Positions 37,001 through 46,889 of a stretch of 64,000 nt of DNA are shown in pieces. Position numbers and translations under genes: made by a program. Numbering within the stretch: the first letter of the stretch is position 1; each line of letters begins with the position of its first letter. Below the pieces are notes generated by a model. That model did no database searches. It saw only the letters and a list, made by a program, of their open reading frames with translations, and had not been told where the DNA came from. The DNA is from Oscillatoria acuminata PCC 6304 (GTDB lineage: Bacteria; Cyanobacteriota; Cyanobacteriia; Cyanobacteriales; Laspinemataceae): NCBI RefSeq assembly GCF_000317105.1, contig NC_019693.1, positions 1,116,001 through 1,180,000 of the forward strand. Reading direction: 5' to 3'.

Positions 37001-37377
37001 AAGCAACAACCGGCGGGGGTTTGAATCCTAAAGCGACATCCGGCGGGGGTTTGAACCCTAAAGCGACATCCGGCGGGGGATCAATCCCCCGCCTAATAGC
37101 TAAAGTCGGTTAAAAACCGACTAAAAATGCCAGCTTAGAAGACTTTCAGTCGGTTAAAAACCGCATAACAACATCACCCGATCAGACTTTCAGTCGGATT
37201 TATCCGACTTGAGCTGTTAGGCGGGGGTTTGAACCCCCGCCGGTTGTCGCGATTACACCAAACCCCCGCCGGTTGTCGCGATTACACCAAACCCCCGCCG
37301 GTTGTCGCGATTACACCAAACCCCCGCCGGTTGTCGCGATTACACCAAAACCCCCGCCGGTTGTCGCGATTACACCA
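37001..37377. repeat. Inverted array of 29-30-bp repeats and hairpins
   Basis: On the right, five contiguous units of 29-30 bp (CCCCCGCCGGTTGTCGCGAT core) run from 37232 to 37377. On the left (37001-37093) three related units read in the opposite direction. Between them are hairpins built on AGTCGGTTAAAAACCGACT and CAGTCGGATTTATCCGACT. The rightmost unit supplies the last codons and stop of glgP. No spacers separate the units, so it is not CRISPR. The stretch 36973-37369 holds no gene. Confidence 0.85.
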
Positions 37378-39589
37378 AAACGCTGGCGAGAATCGGTTCT
37401 AAATCAAGCTGAATCCCAGGTGCATAAACCTTTGCCACATAATCTGCCACCATGCGATCGGTGTTGAATAACGGTGCATTGGTCTTAATCGAACCCTTCA
37501 TCATCTTAATCCAACCGTGAGATAGACCAGTATTCGGGTCGATGTCGTAATACAGGGGAACAATTTCCTCTTCTAATAACCGATACAGAGATTCGGCATC
37601 GATTTTATCCTGCATTTCTTGGTCACTGGTATGAGCATCTTCCCCGATCGCCCAACCATTCATTCCTTTCCCATCAGAACCCGTTTGATAGCCTTCACAC
37701 CACCATCCGTCTAACACACTGCAATTGATACCGCCATTAAAGCAGACCTTTTGACCGCTAGTTCCCGATGCTTCCAGGGGACGACGGGGGGTATTTAACC
37801 ACACATCCACACCCTGAACCAACTTGCGTCCCGTGTACATATCGTAATCAGGCAGCACAATCACGCGATTTTGCAACAGAGAATGCTGTTGACTCCATTC
37901 ATAAATCCGTTGCAGAATCCGCTTGCCTTGTTCATCTGCTGGGTGTGCTTTCCCCGCAAACACGATTTGCACCGGGCGATCGGGGTTGCTGAACAGCCGC
38001 AGCGATCGCTCCAAATCATGCATCAACAAATACCCACGCTTGTAGGTACTGAAGCGGCGCGCAAACCCAATCGTTAGCACATTCGGGTCTAAAATCCGGT
38101 CTGCCGCATCCACCCAATGGGCATCTGCCCCATGCTGTTGCCTTGCACGTTTAATTTTGGTGCGAGTGTGAGCAATTAACCGCTCTTTCAGCAGTTGATG
38201 ACGCCACCACAGTTCCTCATCGGGAATGTCATCTACCTTCGCCCACATTTGCGGGTCAGCGATGCGATTGGACCAATCTTCCCCAAAATATTGAGCATAA
38301 AGGTCACTGAGTATCGGTGCAGTCCAAGTGCGCTGATGCACCCCATTGGTGATATGACCGATCGGGACTTCTTCCATCGGGCGATCGGGATACATAATAT
38401 GCCACATCTTCCGGGAAACTTCCCCATGTAAGGCAGAAACTCCGTTAGCGGCACGGCACATCCGTAAGGCGAGCACTGTCATGCCGAACGGTTCCCAAGG
38501 GTCTCCCAAACGCCTTGCACCAACAGCCATGAATTGTTCCTGAGTCAGTCCTAGAGTCGGCCAATAGTGGGAGAAGTAAGACTCGATTAAGTCTCCGGAA
38601 AACACATCGTGACCCGCAGGAACTGGGGTGTGAGTGGTGAATACACAACGTTCACGCACCGACTGTTCTACATCGTAGAAACTCTTGCCGGTACGCTGCA
38701 TTTCCATGCGGGCGACTTCTAAGGTGCAGAAGGCGGCGTGTCCTTCATTGAGGTGACAAATTGCGGGGTTAATTCCCAGGGCCTCTAATGCTCTGACACC
38801 ACCGATACCGAGGACAACTTCCTGAGCGATCCGGGTGTCTTGGTTTCCACCATAGAGGTGTCCGGTTAACCAGCGATCGAGGGGGTCGTTATCATGGCGA
38901 TCGGTATCGAGTAAATAGAGAGAAACTCGCCCGACTTGTGCCCGCCAAATTTGAATTTTGACCACCCGACTGCGGATTTCTAATTCAACCGTAATCGGTT
39001 TACCCTCGGCATCGGTGATTAACTCCAACGGCATCTGCTCGAAGATATTATCCACATAGTAATCTTCTTGCCATCCGTGACCGTTAATGCGTTGGCGGAA
39101 ATATCCTTGCCGATACATTAACCCAATTCCAATTAAGGGAACGCCTAAATCTGAGGCCGATTTGAGGTGATCCCCAGCTAACATTCCCAAACCACCGGAG
39201 TAGATGGGGAGGGATTCGTGGATGCCAAATTCGGCACAGAAGTACACGACGGGGCGATCGCTGGTAATCTGAGGGGCCACTCGACTCGCCCAGGTATCCG
39301 AGATCGCCATGTAACGGTGGAATTGCTCCGAAACCGCTTTCACCCGCTTGATGTAATGGGGGTCGTTCGCCAACTGACTGAGGCGTTCTAGGGAAACAAA
39401 TTGCAGCAAGGCAACGGGATTGTGGTTCCACTGGTGCCATGCGTCGGGATCGATGTTGCGAAACAGAGAAATTCGTTCAGTGGTCCAACACCACCAATAG
39501 TTATAAGCGATTTCTGCCAAGGGTTTCAGGGGAAGGGGTAATTTCTCCCGCAACTGTTGGCTGGCTTTCGTGTAATTTTCAATCACCAT
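37370..39589 (-). CDS. glgP: Alpha-glucan (glycogen/maltodextrin) phosphorylase
   Basis: Releases glucose 1-phosphate from alpha-1,4-glucan with phosphate and PLP. The 739-residue protein is of the shorter GT35 type. AYNYWWCW at the N-terminus, GGLGMLAGDHLKSASDLG, GHAAFCTLE, HTPVPAGHD, ITNGVH and GFARRFSTYKR are conserved, and EASGTSGQK holds the PLP lysine region, with NGGINCSVLDGWW after it. The last residues (about VLV) and stop lie in a 29-bp tandem repeat, so the native C-terminus may have been altered slightly. Acts in glycogen breakdown in the dark. Confidence 0.92.
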   Translation of the reverse strand: MVIENYTKASQQLREKLPLPLKPLAEIAYNYWWCWTTERISLFRNIDPDAWHQWNHNPVALLQFVSLERLSQLANDPHYIKRVKAVSEQFHRYMAISDTWASRVAPQITSDRPVVYFCAEFGIHESLPIYSGGLGMLAGDHLKSASDLGVPLIGIGLMYRQGYFRQRINGHGWQEDYYVDNIFEQMPLELITDAEGKPITVELEIRSRVVKIQIWRAQVGRVSLYLLDTDRHDNDPLDRWLTGHLYGGNQDTRIAQEVVLGIGGVRALEALGINPAICHLNEGHAAFCTLEVARMEMQRTGKSFYDVEQSVRERCVFTTHTPVPAGHDVFSGDLIESYFSHYWPTLGLTQEQFMAVGARRLGDPWEPFGMTVLALRMCRAANGVSALHGEVSRKMWHIMYPDRPMEEVPIGHITNGVHQRTWTAPILSDLYAQYFGEDWSNRIADPQMWAKVDDIPDEELWWRHQLLKERLIAHTRTKIKRARQQHGADAHWVDAADRILDPNVLTIGFARRFSTYKRGYLLMHDLERSLRLFSNPDRPVQIVFAGKAHPADEQGKRILQRIYEWSQQHSLLQNRVIVLPDYDMYTGRKLVQGVDVWLNTPRRPLEASGTSGQKVCFNGGINCSVLDGWWCEGYQTGSDGKGMNGWAIGEDAHTSDQEMQDKIDAESLYRLLEEEIVPLYYDIDPNTGLSHGWIKMMKGSIKTNAPLFNTDRMVADYVAKVYAPGIQLDLEPILASVLV

Positions 39590-40222
39590 ACTATGACACC
39601 ATGCTTTCGAGAGGTTTTCGGTTGTCGGTCATTTGACACAAGGGCGATACCCCGAAGACTCTCGATGGACCGATCGCTGCCAAGAGTATCCCGGGGCTGC
39701 TCATGCAGACAACATTAGGATGAATTATAAATTTATTACCTCTAGGCGGTAAATAGGTGTTTTATTACACAATTTTAACTTTTACTTCAGATTGGCCCAT
39801 AACTGCCCCTAGGGGCGATCGCCCCTTGAACCCTCTGCTGTGGCTTCCCTGGTGCCTAGAGTAGGAATCCACCCATATCTTTACTCTGTAAGGCTTAAAC
39901 CGGGTTTTGTTCGGGCTTAAACCCGAAAACTTTTCATCCTTCTAGGGGTTGAGTTCAGGGGAGTTTCTGGAGCAATTTCGGGAGTCAGGGTCAGTTAATC
40001 AGGGTTATTAATTGTGAGCAATTCTTGACGTTCAGTCTCTACAGGGGCGATCGCACCGGGTGGGGAGGCTGATCCCGCTCTGAGGTCCCTCAGTGTCACC
40101 GGCAACTGGAGCAAAGGGACCTGGAAATTATGAAGATGAGCTAAGGGCCGCGATCGCGACACCAAAAATCAGCTAAAATCGGTAAAAATCACGGCAAACT
40201 TATCCTTAATAGTAGAAGTCCT
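39590..40222. other. Divergent glgP/avtA intergenic region
   Basis: A 633-nt gap with no credible gene. It should contain both promoters. A hairpin built on AAACCGGGTTTTGTTCGGGCTTAAACCCG lies around 39898-39928, and an AT-rich patch at 39720-39780 may be a promoter. Nothing more is supported. Confidence 0.45.
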
Positions 40223-41500
40223 ATGAATCCCGATCTGACTAAATTTGGTGAACAGATGTCCCAGCTTACTGGAGTGCGGGCCATCATGAAAGATATTAGC
40301 GAAACCTTACGCGCCGGTGCAGATCGGGATTTAATTAATATGAGTGCCGGAAACCCGGTCATTTTGCCCGAGGTTGAACAGTTATGGCGCGATTGCACAG
40401 CAGATTTACTCTCCTCCTCGGAGTATGGGGAAGTCGTCTGTCGCTACGGAGAATCCCAAGGATATCAGCCGTTTGTTGATGTCATCAAAGCAGATTTTAA
40501 CAAGCGCTATGGATTAAACCTGAGCGATCGCAATATCCTGATTACTCCAGGCAGTCAATGCCTCTACTTTTTTGCCGCGAATACTTTAGGTGGATATACC
40601 ACCAGTGGACAACTCAAGCAAATCGTCTTACCCCTGAGTCCCGATTATACCGGGTATGGGGGAGTCAGCTTAGTCCCGGAATCTTTAATTGCTTACAAAC
40701 CCACCTTAGATCTGGATGCAACGGCACATCGGTTTAAATATCGTCCAGATTTCAGCCAATTAGAGATTAATGAAAATGCCGGTTGTGTCATCTTTTCTCG
40801 TCCCTGTAATCCCACCGGAAATGTGCTAACCGAGGACGAAGTGAAGAAAATCGCCGCAATGGCAGCGCCGTATGACGTGCCCGTGTTTGTGGATTCGGCC
40901 TATGCACCGCCCTATCCGGCGTTAAATTTTACCGATATGACGCCGATTTTTGGGGGGAATATTATTCATTGTATGAGTTTATCCAAGGCAGGGTTACCCG
41001 GAGAGCGAATTGGGATTGCGATCGGGGATGAACGCACCATTCAAATCTTGCAATCCTTCCAAACCAACCTCTGTATTCACTCCTCTCGATATGGACAGGC
41101 GATCGCAGCAAGGGCGATCGCATCAGGAGCATTAGCGGAAATTGCCGAAACCGTCATCCGTCCCTACTACCAGCAAAAATTCACCGTCCTAGAAACCACC
41201 CTCGATCGCGCCATGCCGAAAGACCTCCCCTGGTTCTTGCATCGCGGTGAAGGCGCAATTTTTGCCTGGATGTGGTTCCAAGACTTACCCATGACCGACT
41301 GGGAACTCTATCAAGAATTGAAAAAAGTCGGAGTCATTGCCGTTCCCGGCAGCAGTTTCTTCCCAGGATTACGCGAAGATTGGAAACACAAACATGAATG
41401 TATTCGATTGAGTCTAACCGCCAGTGATGAAGCCATAGAAATGGGCATGGAACGGTTAGCAAAAGTGGTTGAAAAAGTATTCCAAGGCGTCATCGCCTAA
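40223..41500 (+). CDS. avtA: Valine--pyruvate aminotransferase
   Basis: A 425-residue fold-type I PLP enzyme that exchanges amino groups between valine and pyruvate or alanine. LTGVRAIMKDI near the start, NMSAGNPVILPEV, ITPGSQCLYFFAANTLGG, FSRPCNPTGN, VFVDSAYAPP and MSLSKAGLPGERIG (PLP Lys in SLSK) match AvtA. Single gene, no obvious leader control. Confidence 0.92.
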   Translation: MNPDLTKFGEQMSQLTGVRAIMKDISETLRAGADRDLINMSAGNPVILPEVEQLWRDCTADLLSSSEYGEVVCRYGESQGYQPFVDVIKADFNKRYGLNLSDRNILITPGSQCLYFFAANTLGGYTTSGQLKQIVLPLSPDYTGYGGVSLVPESLIAYKPTLDLDATAHRFKYRPDFSQLEINENAGCVIFSRPCNPTGNVLTEDEVKKIAAMAAPYDVPVFVDSAYAPPYPALNFTDMTPIFGGNIIHCMSLSKAGLPGERIGIAIGDERTIQILQSFQTNLCIHSSRYGQAIAARAIASGALAEIAETVIRPYYQQKFTVLETTLDRAMPKDLPWFLHRGEGAIFAWMWFQDLPMTDWELYQELKKVGVIAVPGSSFFPGLREDWKHKHECIRLSLTASDEAIEMGMERLAKVVEKVFQGVIA

Positions 41501-41690
41501 CTCAATTCAATCCCCCAGGCAAAGAGTCAGAAACCGGGTTTCTAACCACAAATTGGGCAACTTAACCAAATTGAGGCAGAAACCCGGTTTCTAACCCCCA
41601 CGCAAAGATTAAGAAACCGGGTTTCTTGACCCAATCTAACGAATCAGGTAAAATATCAAAAACCGGAATCGCTGTTGAGGAGCGTTTCAA

Positions 41691-41903
41691 ATGCTAGAAA
41701 TCCATAAAAGTTATGTGATCGACGAAAACCAAAAAGCGATCGCGGTCCAAATTCCGATCGCAGAGTTTGAGAAAATTGAGGAAATTCTCGAAAATTACGG
41801 CTTGGCAAAATTGATGGAAGAAGTGAAAGACGAAAAATCTCTATCCAAAGAGGAAGCCCTAAAATACTATGAATCTCTAAAAGCCAAGAATGTTGAACGT
41901 TGA
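41691..41903 (+). CDS. Antitoxin-like protein (type II)
   Basis: A 70-residue acidic protein MLEIHKSYVIDENQKAIAVQIP that resembles small Phd/RelB-type antitoxins of cyanobacteria, with a DNA-binding N-terminal half and a charged helical tail (LSKEEALKYYESLK). GAGGAGCG precedes the ATG. Its toxin partner next door is cut short, so it may now be an orphan. Confidence 0.65.
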   Translation: MLEIHKSYVIDENQKAIAVQIPIAEFEKIEEILENYGLAKLMEEVKDEKSLSKEEALKYYESLKAKNVER

Positions 41904-41958
41904 ATACACCAAACGATTTTTAAAAGAGTTGGCGGCTTTGCCAATAGAAGTTCTATAG
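41890..41958 (+). pseudogene. Truncated RelE-type toxin
   Basis: A frame starting inside the antitoxin end (14-bp overlap) reads MLNVEYTKRFLKELAALPIE and stops after 22 codons. This is the typical first helix of RelE-family toxins, whose normal length is about 85-100. The rest has been replaced by sequence with the AGAAACCGGGTTTCT palindrome. Confidence 0.65.
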
Positions 41959-42276
41959 AAATTTTCCTTGATTTAGAAACCGGGTTTCTTGACCAAATCT
42001 TTGCCACCCCACCCAAATTGAGGCAGAAACCGGGTTTCTAGGGAAGAAGCGCTTAATAAAAATTAACAGTTTTTTCGGTGATTCTACGGATTGACGCGGA
42101 TTTTTTAACCGCCATAAAATATAGGACGACCCTCTAAACAAAAAAATACCTAAAATCTCCGGTTGCTACCTAAAACCTCTTCTCAACAGTAACATTTGGT
42201 AAATTTTTATACAGTTTTATGTCTCGCAACTGGCTGGGTAATTTTTGTTACCTGAACACAATTAAGGACGATCATC

Positions 42277-44331
42277 ATGTCTTCTATCGACTCCCAACCC
42301 TCTTCTAATCCCGAGCCCAATCCCACCACTGCTGCGATCGCACGTCGCCAGTTTCTCAGTTTATCCACCAGTGCGGTTTTAGCCCTCATGCTAGGAGGTT
42401 GGCACCGACCCGTCAGTGCTGATCGTAACGTTTCGGGTACTACAACTGAGGGGGATTCAAATGTAAATCTCAATATTAAGGAACGGTATCGAATTTTTGT
42501 TCCTAATATTACGGTGGCCCGAGGGGGTAAGGCAAGGGTTGTATTGCGATCGGGCGAAGATTGCACCATAGATATCCCTCGCAGAGTCGCCGATCAGAGC
42601 GAATTTACAATCAAAAACAAAGGTCTTCAAGGCAACGATATCGTAATTGTAACCCATACTCTATATGAGCCGAGCGCTAAAATTCAGGAAAACATAGAAT
42701 ATGAAATAGAATCCGCCCCATTCCTTCAAAAGGTAACCCAAGAAAACTGCCTCCAAGCTTATTTAAAAATTACAGAAGGAAAATATTTTGATGACCTGGC
42801 AACCTTAGACTTACTAGATTATGTAGTTGCCTCTTCTAAATTAGATGAAACAATTCAGCAGCGCTACGAAGTTGCTAGTCAAAACTCTCGATTGGTGGCG
42901 ATTGAGGAAGCCATTGAGAATATTTTGGCGAAATCCGAGTTAAATCTAAATCAAAAACAAGTGATCCGGGGAACCCACCAATATGTGCGCGCTGGCGACC
43001 CTGTACCGAACTTTGAAGATCTAACCGATCTAGCTGCTATCATTGCCGGGGCTGAATTAAATCCAGGACTTCAGCAATATTACTTGCAGGCTCTTGCTAA
43101 AGCTAAAGCAGTAACCGCTGATTTTCTCATCGTTCAATTAATTGCAGACCCCAGACAAAGCCCGCAATTAAATGAGAAAGATCGTATCAAGTATTTAAAA
43201 GTTTATCAGCAGGTCCGTGATGGAAAAAACGTTTTAGACCAAAAAAGTTTGAACGGATTAAATCAATTGATTGCAAACTCTAACATCCTTAAAACCTGTA
43301 AAGTGCTGTATTTCTTGGCACAAGACCGCTTTTTTGAAAATGCCGCATCAGCACAAGAAGATTTTGGAGATCTGAGGCAAGTCGCAAATAAAGTGAAACG
43401 TACTGGTGCTGCTATTGTCCCCACTGCGACCAACGCCCTGACTTGGTTGGGAGTAGAAGCAGGAACAGGAGTAACAATTGCCTCTTTAAATGGAGCAGCG
43501 GCTACGAATGCAACGTTAGCCGCTTTAGGCGGGGGTTCGATCTCCACAGGTGGTTTTGGGATGCTGGGAGGTTTGGCAGTCGCTACAGGTGGAGCCGCTT
43601 TAATTGGTGCAGCCGGAATCCTTTCCATTGCGCTAGTGTCTCAATTGGATGGACAAGATTTAAAAAACTTAGGAGTAGCTGGACTGACTGGAACTCTAGC
43701 CGGTGCAGCGGCTGTTTTTGTGGCCTGGACGGGTGCCAGTGTTTTGGGTATTGCGGGTACTTTATCCGGAGCGGCTGCGATTACTGCTACAATATCAGCC
43801 TTGGGTGGATTAAGCGTTCTTACGGGTGGCGCATCCCTGGTGGCATTTGGTACCAGTTATGTGGTTTGGTCATGGTTGAACGGGAAAAAGAGCCGAGAGA
43901 CTAAAATCATTAACCAATTAGAAGCTCGTCTGTACACTTATATTGGAAAACTTAGTGTCGATGATAGTTTGTTTGCTTTTCTCAAAACCAAGCTATCCCA
44001 GGAACACTATGATAGTGAACAAGTCTTTTTTGCTCCTGATATTCCCCTAGATAAATTAACGATTGCTTTGAAAAAGTGGGGCAAAATTGGCAACGGAGAA
44101 AAAGTATTGTCTTTCGTAGATACCAGCGAATCACTGAATAGCATGGAAGGGATATTTTTTACAAATCAAGGAATTGTTTGGAATGGAAATCGGTCTCGGG
44201 GGTCGCTCAGATATCAAGATTTAGAAATATATACATCAGGCCTAATTGCTGATTTGCTTAGTAATAAAGAGCAGAGTTTTAAGTTAGCTGATGTGATTTG
44301 GGACCTCCACAAAACATTTAAGATGACTTAA
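42277..44331 (+). CDS. Tat-type exported or membrane protein of unknown function
   Basis: A 684-residue protein not assigned to a family. Residues 22-45 form a twin-arginine signal (ARRQFLSLSTSAVLALMLGG). Residues about 60-140 are beta-rich (YRIFVPNITVARGGKARVVLRSG). Residues 150-370 are helical. Residues about 380-545 are Gly/Ala-rich and strongly hydrophobic, with repeated GG-A-x-GGLxxxTGGAAL motifs suggesting several membrane helices or a pore. The C-terminus contains EGIFFTNQGIVWNGN...LRYQDLEIY, like bacterial PH-like domains. A+T content is higher than in flanking genes. Transcribed alone. Confidence 0.7.
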   Translation: MSSIDSQPSSNPEPNPTTAAIARRQFLSLSTSAVLALMLGGWHRPVSADRNVSGTTTEGDSNVNLNIKERYRIFVPNITVARGGKARVVLRSGEDCTIDIPRRVADQSEFTIKNKGLQGNDIVIVTHTLYEPSAKIQENIEYEIESAPFLQKVTQENCLQAYLKITEGKYFDDLATLDLLDYVVASSKLDETIQQRYEVASQNSRLVAIEEAIENILAKSELNLNQKQVIRGTHQYVRAGDPVPNFEDLTDLAAIIAGAELNPGLQQYYLQALAKAKAVTADFLIVQLIADPRQSPQLNEKDRIKYLKVYQQVRDGKNVLDQKSLNGLNQLIANSNILKTCKVLYFLAQDRFFENAASAQEDFGDLRQVANKVKRTGAAIVPTATNALTWLGVEAGTGVTIASLNGAAATNATLAALGGGSISTGGFGMLGGLAVATGGAALIGAAGILSIALVSQLDGQDLKNLGVAGLTGTLAGAAAVFVAWTGASVLGIAGTLSGAAAITATISALGGLSVLTGGASLVAFGTSYVVWSWLNGKKSRETKIINQLEARLYTYIGKLSVDDSLFAFLKTKLSQEHYDSEQVFFAPDIPLDKLTIALKKWGKIGNGEKVLSFVDTSESLNSMEGIFFTNQGIVWNGNRSRGSLRYQDLEIYTSGLIADLLSNKEQSFKLADVIWDLHKTFKMT

Positions 44332-44419
44332 ATTTTAGCCGATCGCACCTTTTACAGTTCTGCTTCCCCAGGTGCGATCGCCCATTCCATACCTCCCCTT
44401 ATCCAAACTCCCAACTCCC

Positions 44420-45103
44420 ATGACACTCTCATCAATTCTGATTAGTTTAGCACTCGCATTGTTACTGATTCTGACTTCCCCGACTTTATCTTGGGGACAA
44501 ACCTCAGTGCAATGGAATAATCTGGCGATCGCCTCTCCCATCGCTTCCCCCTGTGCCAACGTCACCACCATTCACAATGACGCTTTGGAAATTCACTACA
44601 GTCCCGAGTGTTTAGAGCAAAAACTACATCTGAGTGAGTTACTCCATCGCATAGAACCCTTGATTGCTGAAAAAACTCGCAACAAAATCACCGTCAGCAA
44701 TCTCAACTATGCCTTAATTCCCGAAGGAATTCACCTCCAGGCGGATGTCATCGTTAATGTCAAACCCATCGCCCGAAGTGTGCCGGTTGCAGTCTCTCAA
44801 GATTTATCCCTGAGTATCCAAGATGGATATCTCTACATTAAAGCGGGCGAAACTGATTTAGAAAGTTCCAAATTAGTCATCCAGTCTAGCAAAGGGTTGA
44901 TTACCCAAAAAATTGACCAAGAATTATCTAGCTTTAACGGTAAAAAGTTGGATGAGGTTTTGGTATTTAACCATCTCAATAGTCTGGCAGAACCGATTGG
45001 AATTGGTCCAAATGCGGTGGATTTTGTGATGCAATCCATTGAAAATAAACTGAACCTGAGTCTGGATGAAAGCGGGTTGACTCTGGCGGTTCGGGTTCGA
45101 TGA
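44420..45103 (+). CDS. Exported protein of unknown function
   Basis: A 227-residue protein with a signal peptide (MTLSSILISLALALLLIL, cleavage near SWGQ). The mature part has alternating short strands (IHLQADVIVNV, SLSIQDGYLYIKAGE, GLTLAVRV) that resemble a lipid-binding TULIP or DUF2993-like beta fold, but the match is weak. The internal ATG at 44420 gives a proper signal peptide. Confidence 0.55.
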   Translation: MTLSSILISLALALLLILTSPTLSWGQTSVQWNNLAIASPIASPCANVTTIHNDALEIHYSPECLEQKLHLSELLHRIEPLIAEKTRNKITVSNLNYALIPEGIHLQADVIVNVKPIARSVPVAVSQDLSLSIQDGYLYIKAGETDLESSKLVIQSSKGLITQKIDQELSSFNGKKLDEVLVFNHLNSLAEPIGIGPNAVDFVMQSIENKLNLSLDESGLTLAVRVR

Positions 45104-45487
45104 ATGAGCGGAAATAGCAAATGGGTTCTCTAAGGGATTCTGGTTGCAGCTAAAGCCAGATTGCTGATTCCTGCGGTTCAACCCATTATGGACGCGCTTA
45201 TCGTTCACGCTGGGTTTCGGATTAGTGCAGCATTATACATCAGAATTTTACAAGCGACTTATGAATAATTCCTGATCCCCCCTGTGCCGATTTTGTCGAT
45301 ATTATTCTAACTTTTAGTCGTTACTGGGAATTTTTGTCGGTCCACGATTATATCATAAAACCTTTAAAAATAAAAATATTTTTAGTTGTAGAAAAAATAG
45401 TTAGAGACCTGAGTATTTTTATTTTTTGCGCTATACTTAGCCTGTTAGGTTTAGAAGTTCAACTTTTAGGGACGACTTATTCTGATA
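45104..45487. other. Gene-free leader of desaturase gene
   Basis: 384 nt with no convincing gene. The last 150 nt are AT-rich and probably carry the desaturase promoter. No known motif recognised. Confidence 0.4.
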
Positions 45488-46606
45488 ATGAATTCACAAC
45501 AATTAATCAGCCGCACTGAGGAAGAATTAATGATTCCTCATGCGGAGTATGCGAAGAAATTGCGTCCCCTGCTGCCATCAGAGGCGTTTGCACCGGATCC
45601 GGGTAAGTTAGTCATTTTATCGATTAATTTGGGGATCATGATCCTGGGTTGGGCGATCGCCTCCACATTAGATAGTTGGCCAGTCTTCTTGTTATGGCTT
45701 TACCTCCCGATCGCCCTGGTGATGGGAAATAGCATTGTTGTCCTCCTGTTTAGTTCTCATAACCTGATGCATGGCAGTGTCATCAAAAATAAGCGAGTGA
45801 TGGACATCATGGGGTTTCTCGGATTAACCCTGTTGTGGATGCCACAAACGATGTGGAAAGCAGTCCATAACCGTGAGCATCACAATAAAACCAATTCCAT
45901 GAACGACCCCGATCGCAACTATTTGGAGGGTCAGCCGAAAAATTGGGGAAAATGGATTCAAAACCTGTTTGTGCCTTCTGCGGAAGTTCATCCCTTTTGG
46001 TTAGCCGTCGGAATGACCAGTGCCTGGGGAGTGCATAATTTTAGAAACATCACCTCAGTGCTGTTTTTTAATGCTAAATCTGTGGATTACGTCCCGGCAG
46101 CATTTACCATTACCCCGAAAGAACGACGGGCGATCGCATGGGAATTAGTGGTGATCGCAGCGATTCATCTCACCATCCTGTTTTCCCTACAATTTGACCC
46201 GATCAAACTGCTGCTGAGTTACTTTCTCCCCATCGCCATTGGCTATGCCGGTGTAATGTTCTATATTTATACCAATCACATGGTCTCGCCGATGAGTAGC
46301 GTTAATGACCCCACGTTTAATAGCTTATCCATCCGAGTTCCTAAACTCTTCGATTGGTTGCACTTAAACTTTTCTTACCACACCGAACATCATATTTTCC
46401 CCAACATCAACTCAGACTACTATCCCCGGGTCCGAGAATTGTTAGAACTTCACTATCCCGGTCGATTGAAGTTAATCGATGCCACAGAAGCTTGGCGTTT
46501 ATTGCTACAAACTCCTCGTCATTACAAAGACGAAAATACCTTTACCGATTGGTCCGGAGAAAAATCGGTCCCTTGTCCCGTAATCCCGACTTCAGCTAAA
46601 AACTGA
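45488..46606 (+). CDS. Membrane fatty-acid desaturase family protein
   Basis: A 372-residue membrane di-iron enzyme. Three histidine boxes are visible: HNLMH, HNREHH and HTEHH, in the spacing of the FA_desaturase family. About four membrane segments lie around residues 45-95 and 215-265. It could act on fatty acyl lipids or on a carotenoid, since ketolases and hydroxylases share this fold; the boxes alone do not decide. ATG is taken at 45488. Confidence 0.82.
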   Translation: MNSQQLISRTEEELMIPHAEYAKKLRPLLPSEAFAPDPGKLVILSINLGIMILGWAIASTLDSWPVFLLWLYLPIALVMGNSIVVLLFSSHNLMHGSVIKNKRVMDIMGFLGLTLLWMPQTMWKAVHNREHHNKTNSMNDPDRNYLEGQPKNWGKWIQNLFVPSAEVHPFWLAVGMTSAWGVHNFRNITSVLFFNAKSVDYVPAAFTITPKERRAIAWELVVIAAIHLTILFSLQFDPIKLLLSYFLPIAIGYAGVMFYIYTNHMVSPMSSVNDPTFNSLSIRVPKLFDWLHLNFSYHTEHHIFPNINSDYYPRVRELLELHYPGRLKLIDATEAWRLLLQTPRHYKDENTFTDWSGEKSVPCPVIPTSAKN

Positions 46607-46613
46607 CCTCTAA

Positions 46614-46785
46614 GGGGATTGCAAAATATAAATCATCCAACCGTTCAACTAAAAGGAAGGTATCTGTAGGGGCGCAATGCGCAGGCCCCAAGGGCGCAAG
46701 CATTGCGCCCCTACATTGTCGGGGATAATCCATTGATCCGTCACCACGAATGAACGTTTTGGAGATTTTATTTTTTGGAGTTCCC
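46614..46785. mobile_element. MITE-like element, copy A
   Basis: 172 bp bounded by TAA direct repeats (46611-46613 and 46786-46788). The left end GGGGATTGCAAAATATAAAT and the right end, read inward, GGGAACTCCAAAAAATAAAA are imperfect inverted repeats of about 34 bp. The interior holds a GGGGCGCAATGC-type palindrome. No coding capacity. Located between the desaturase and rbcS terminator. Confidence 0.7.
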
Positions 46786-46790
46786 TAAGC

Positions 46791-46828
46791 AAAAACAACC
46801 GACACCCTAAAAAGTGTCGGTTGTTTTT
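46791..46828. terminator. Bidirectional terminator, rbcS / desaturase
   Basis: A 15-bp stem AAAAACAACCGACAC / GTGTCGGTTGTTTTT with an 8-nt loop gives a T-run on both strands. It ends the rbcLXS operon (minus) and the desaturase transcript (plus). Confidence 0.92.
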
Positions 46829-46889
46829 TCAGCCTAGGCTGGGGTTTAAACCCCGCCCGGTGTTGCTATGTGAGAATTACTTCCCAAAC

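Larger units (their letters stand above)
41529..42042. repeat. Five AGAAACCGGGTTTCT palindromes
   Basis: Copies near 41529, 41577, 41609, 41975 and 42024 share AGAAACCGGGTTTCT (one has an extra C) and often a flanking TTGACC or TTGAGGC. The group brackets the orphan antitoxin gene. Gap 41959-42276 holds two copies and no gene. Confidence 0.88.

Noticed and set aside
37232-37377. Possible CRISPR array of 29-bp repeats
   Set aside because: The units are directly adjacent with no spacers, lie in the 3' end of glgP, and no cas genes are present.
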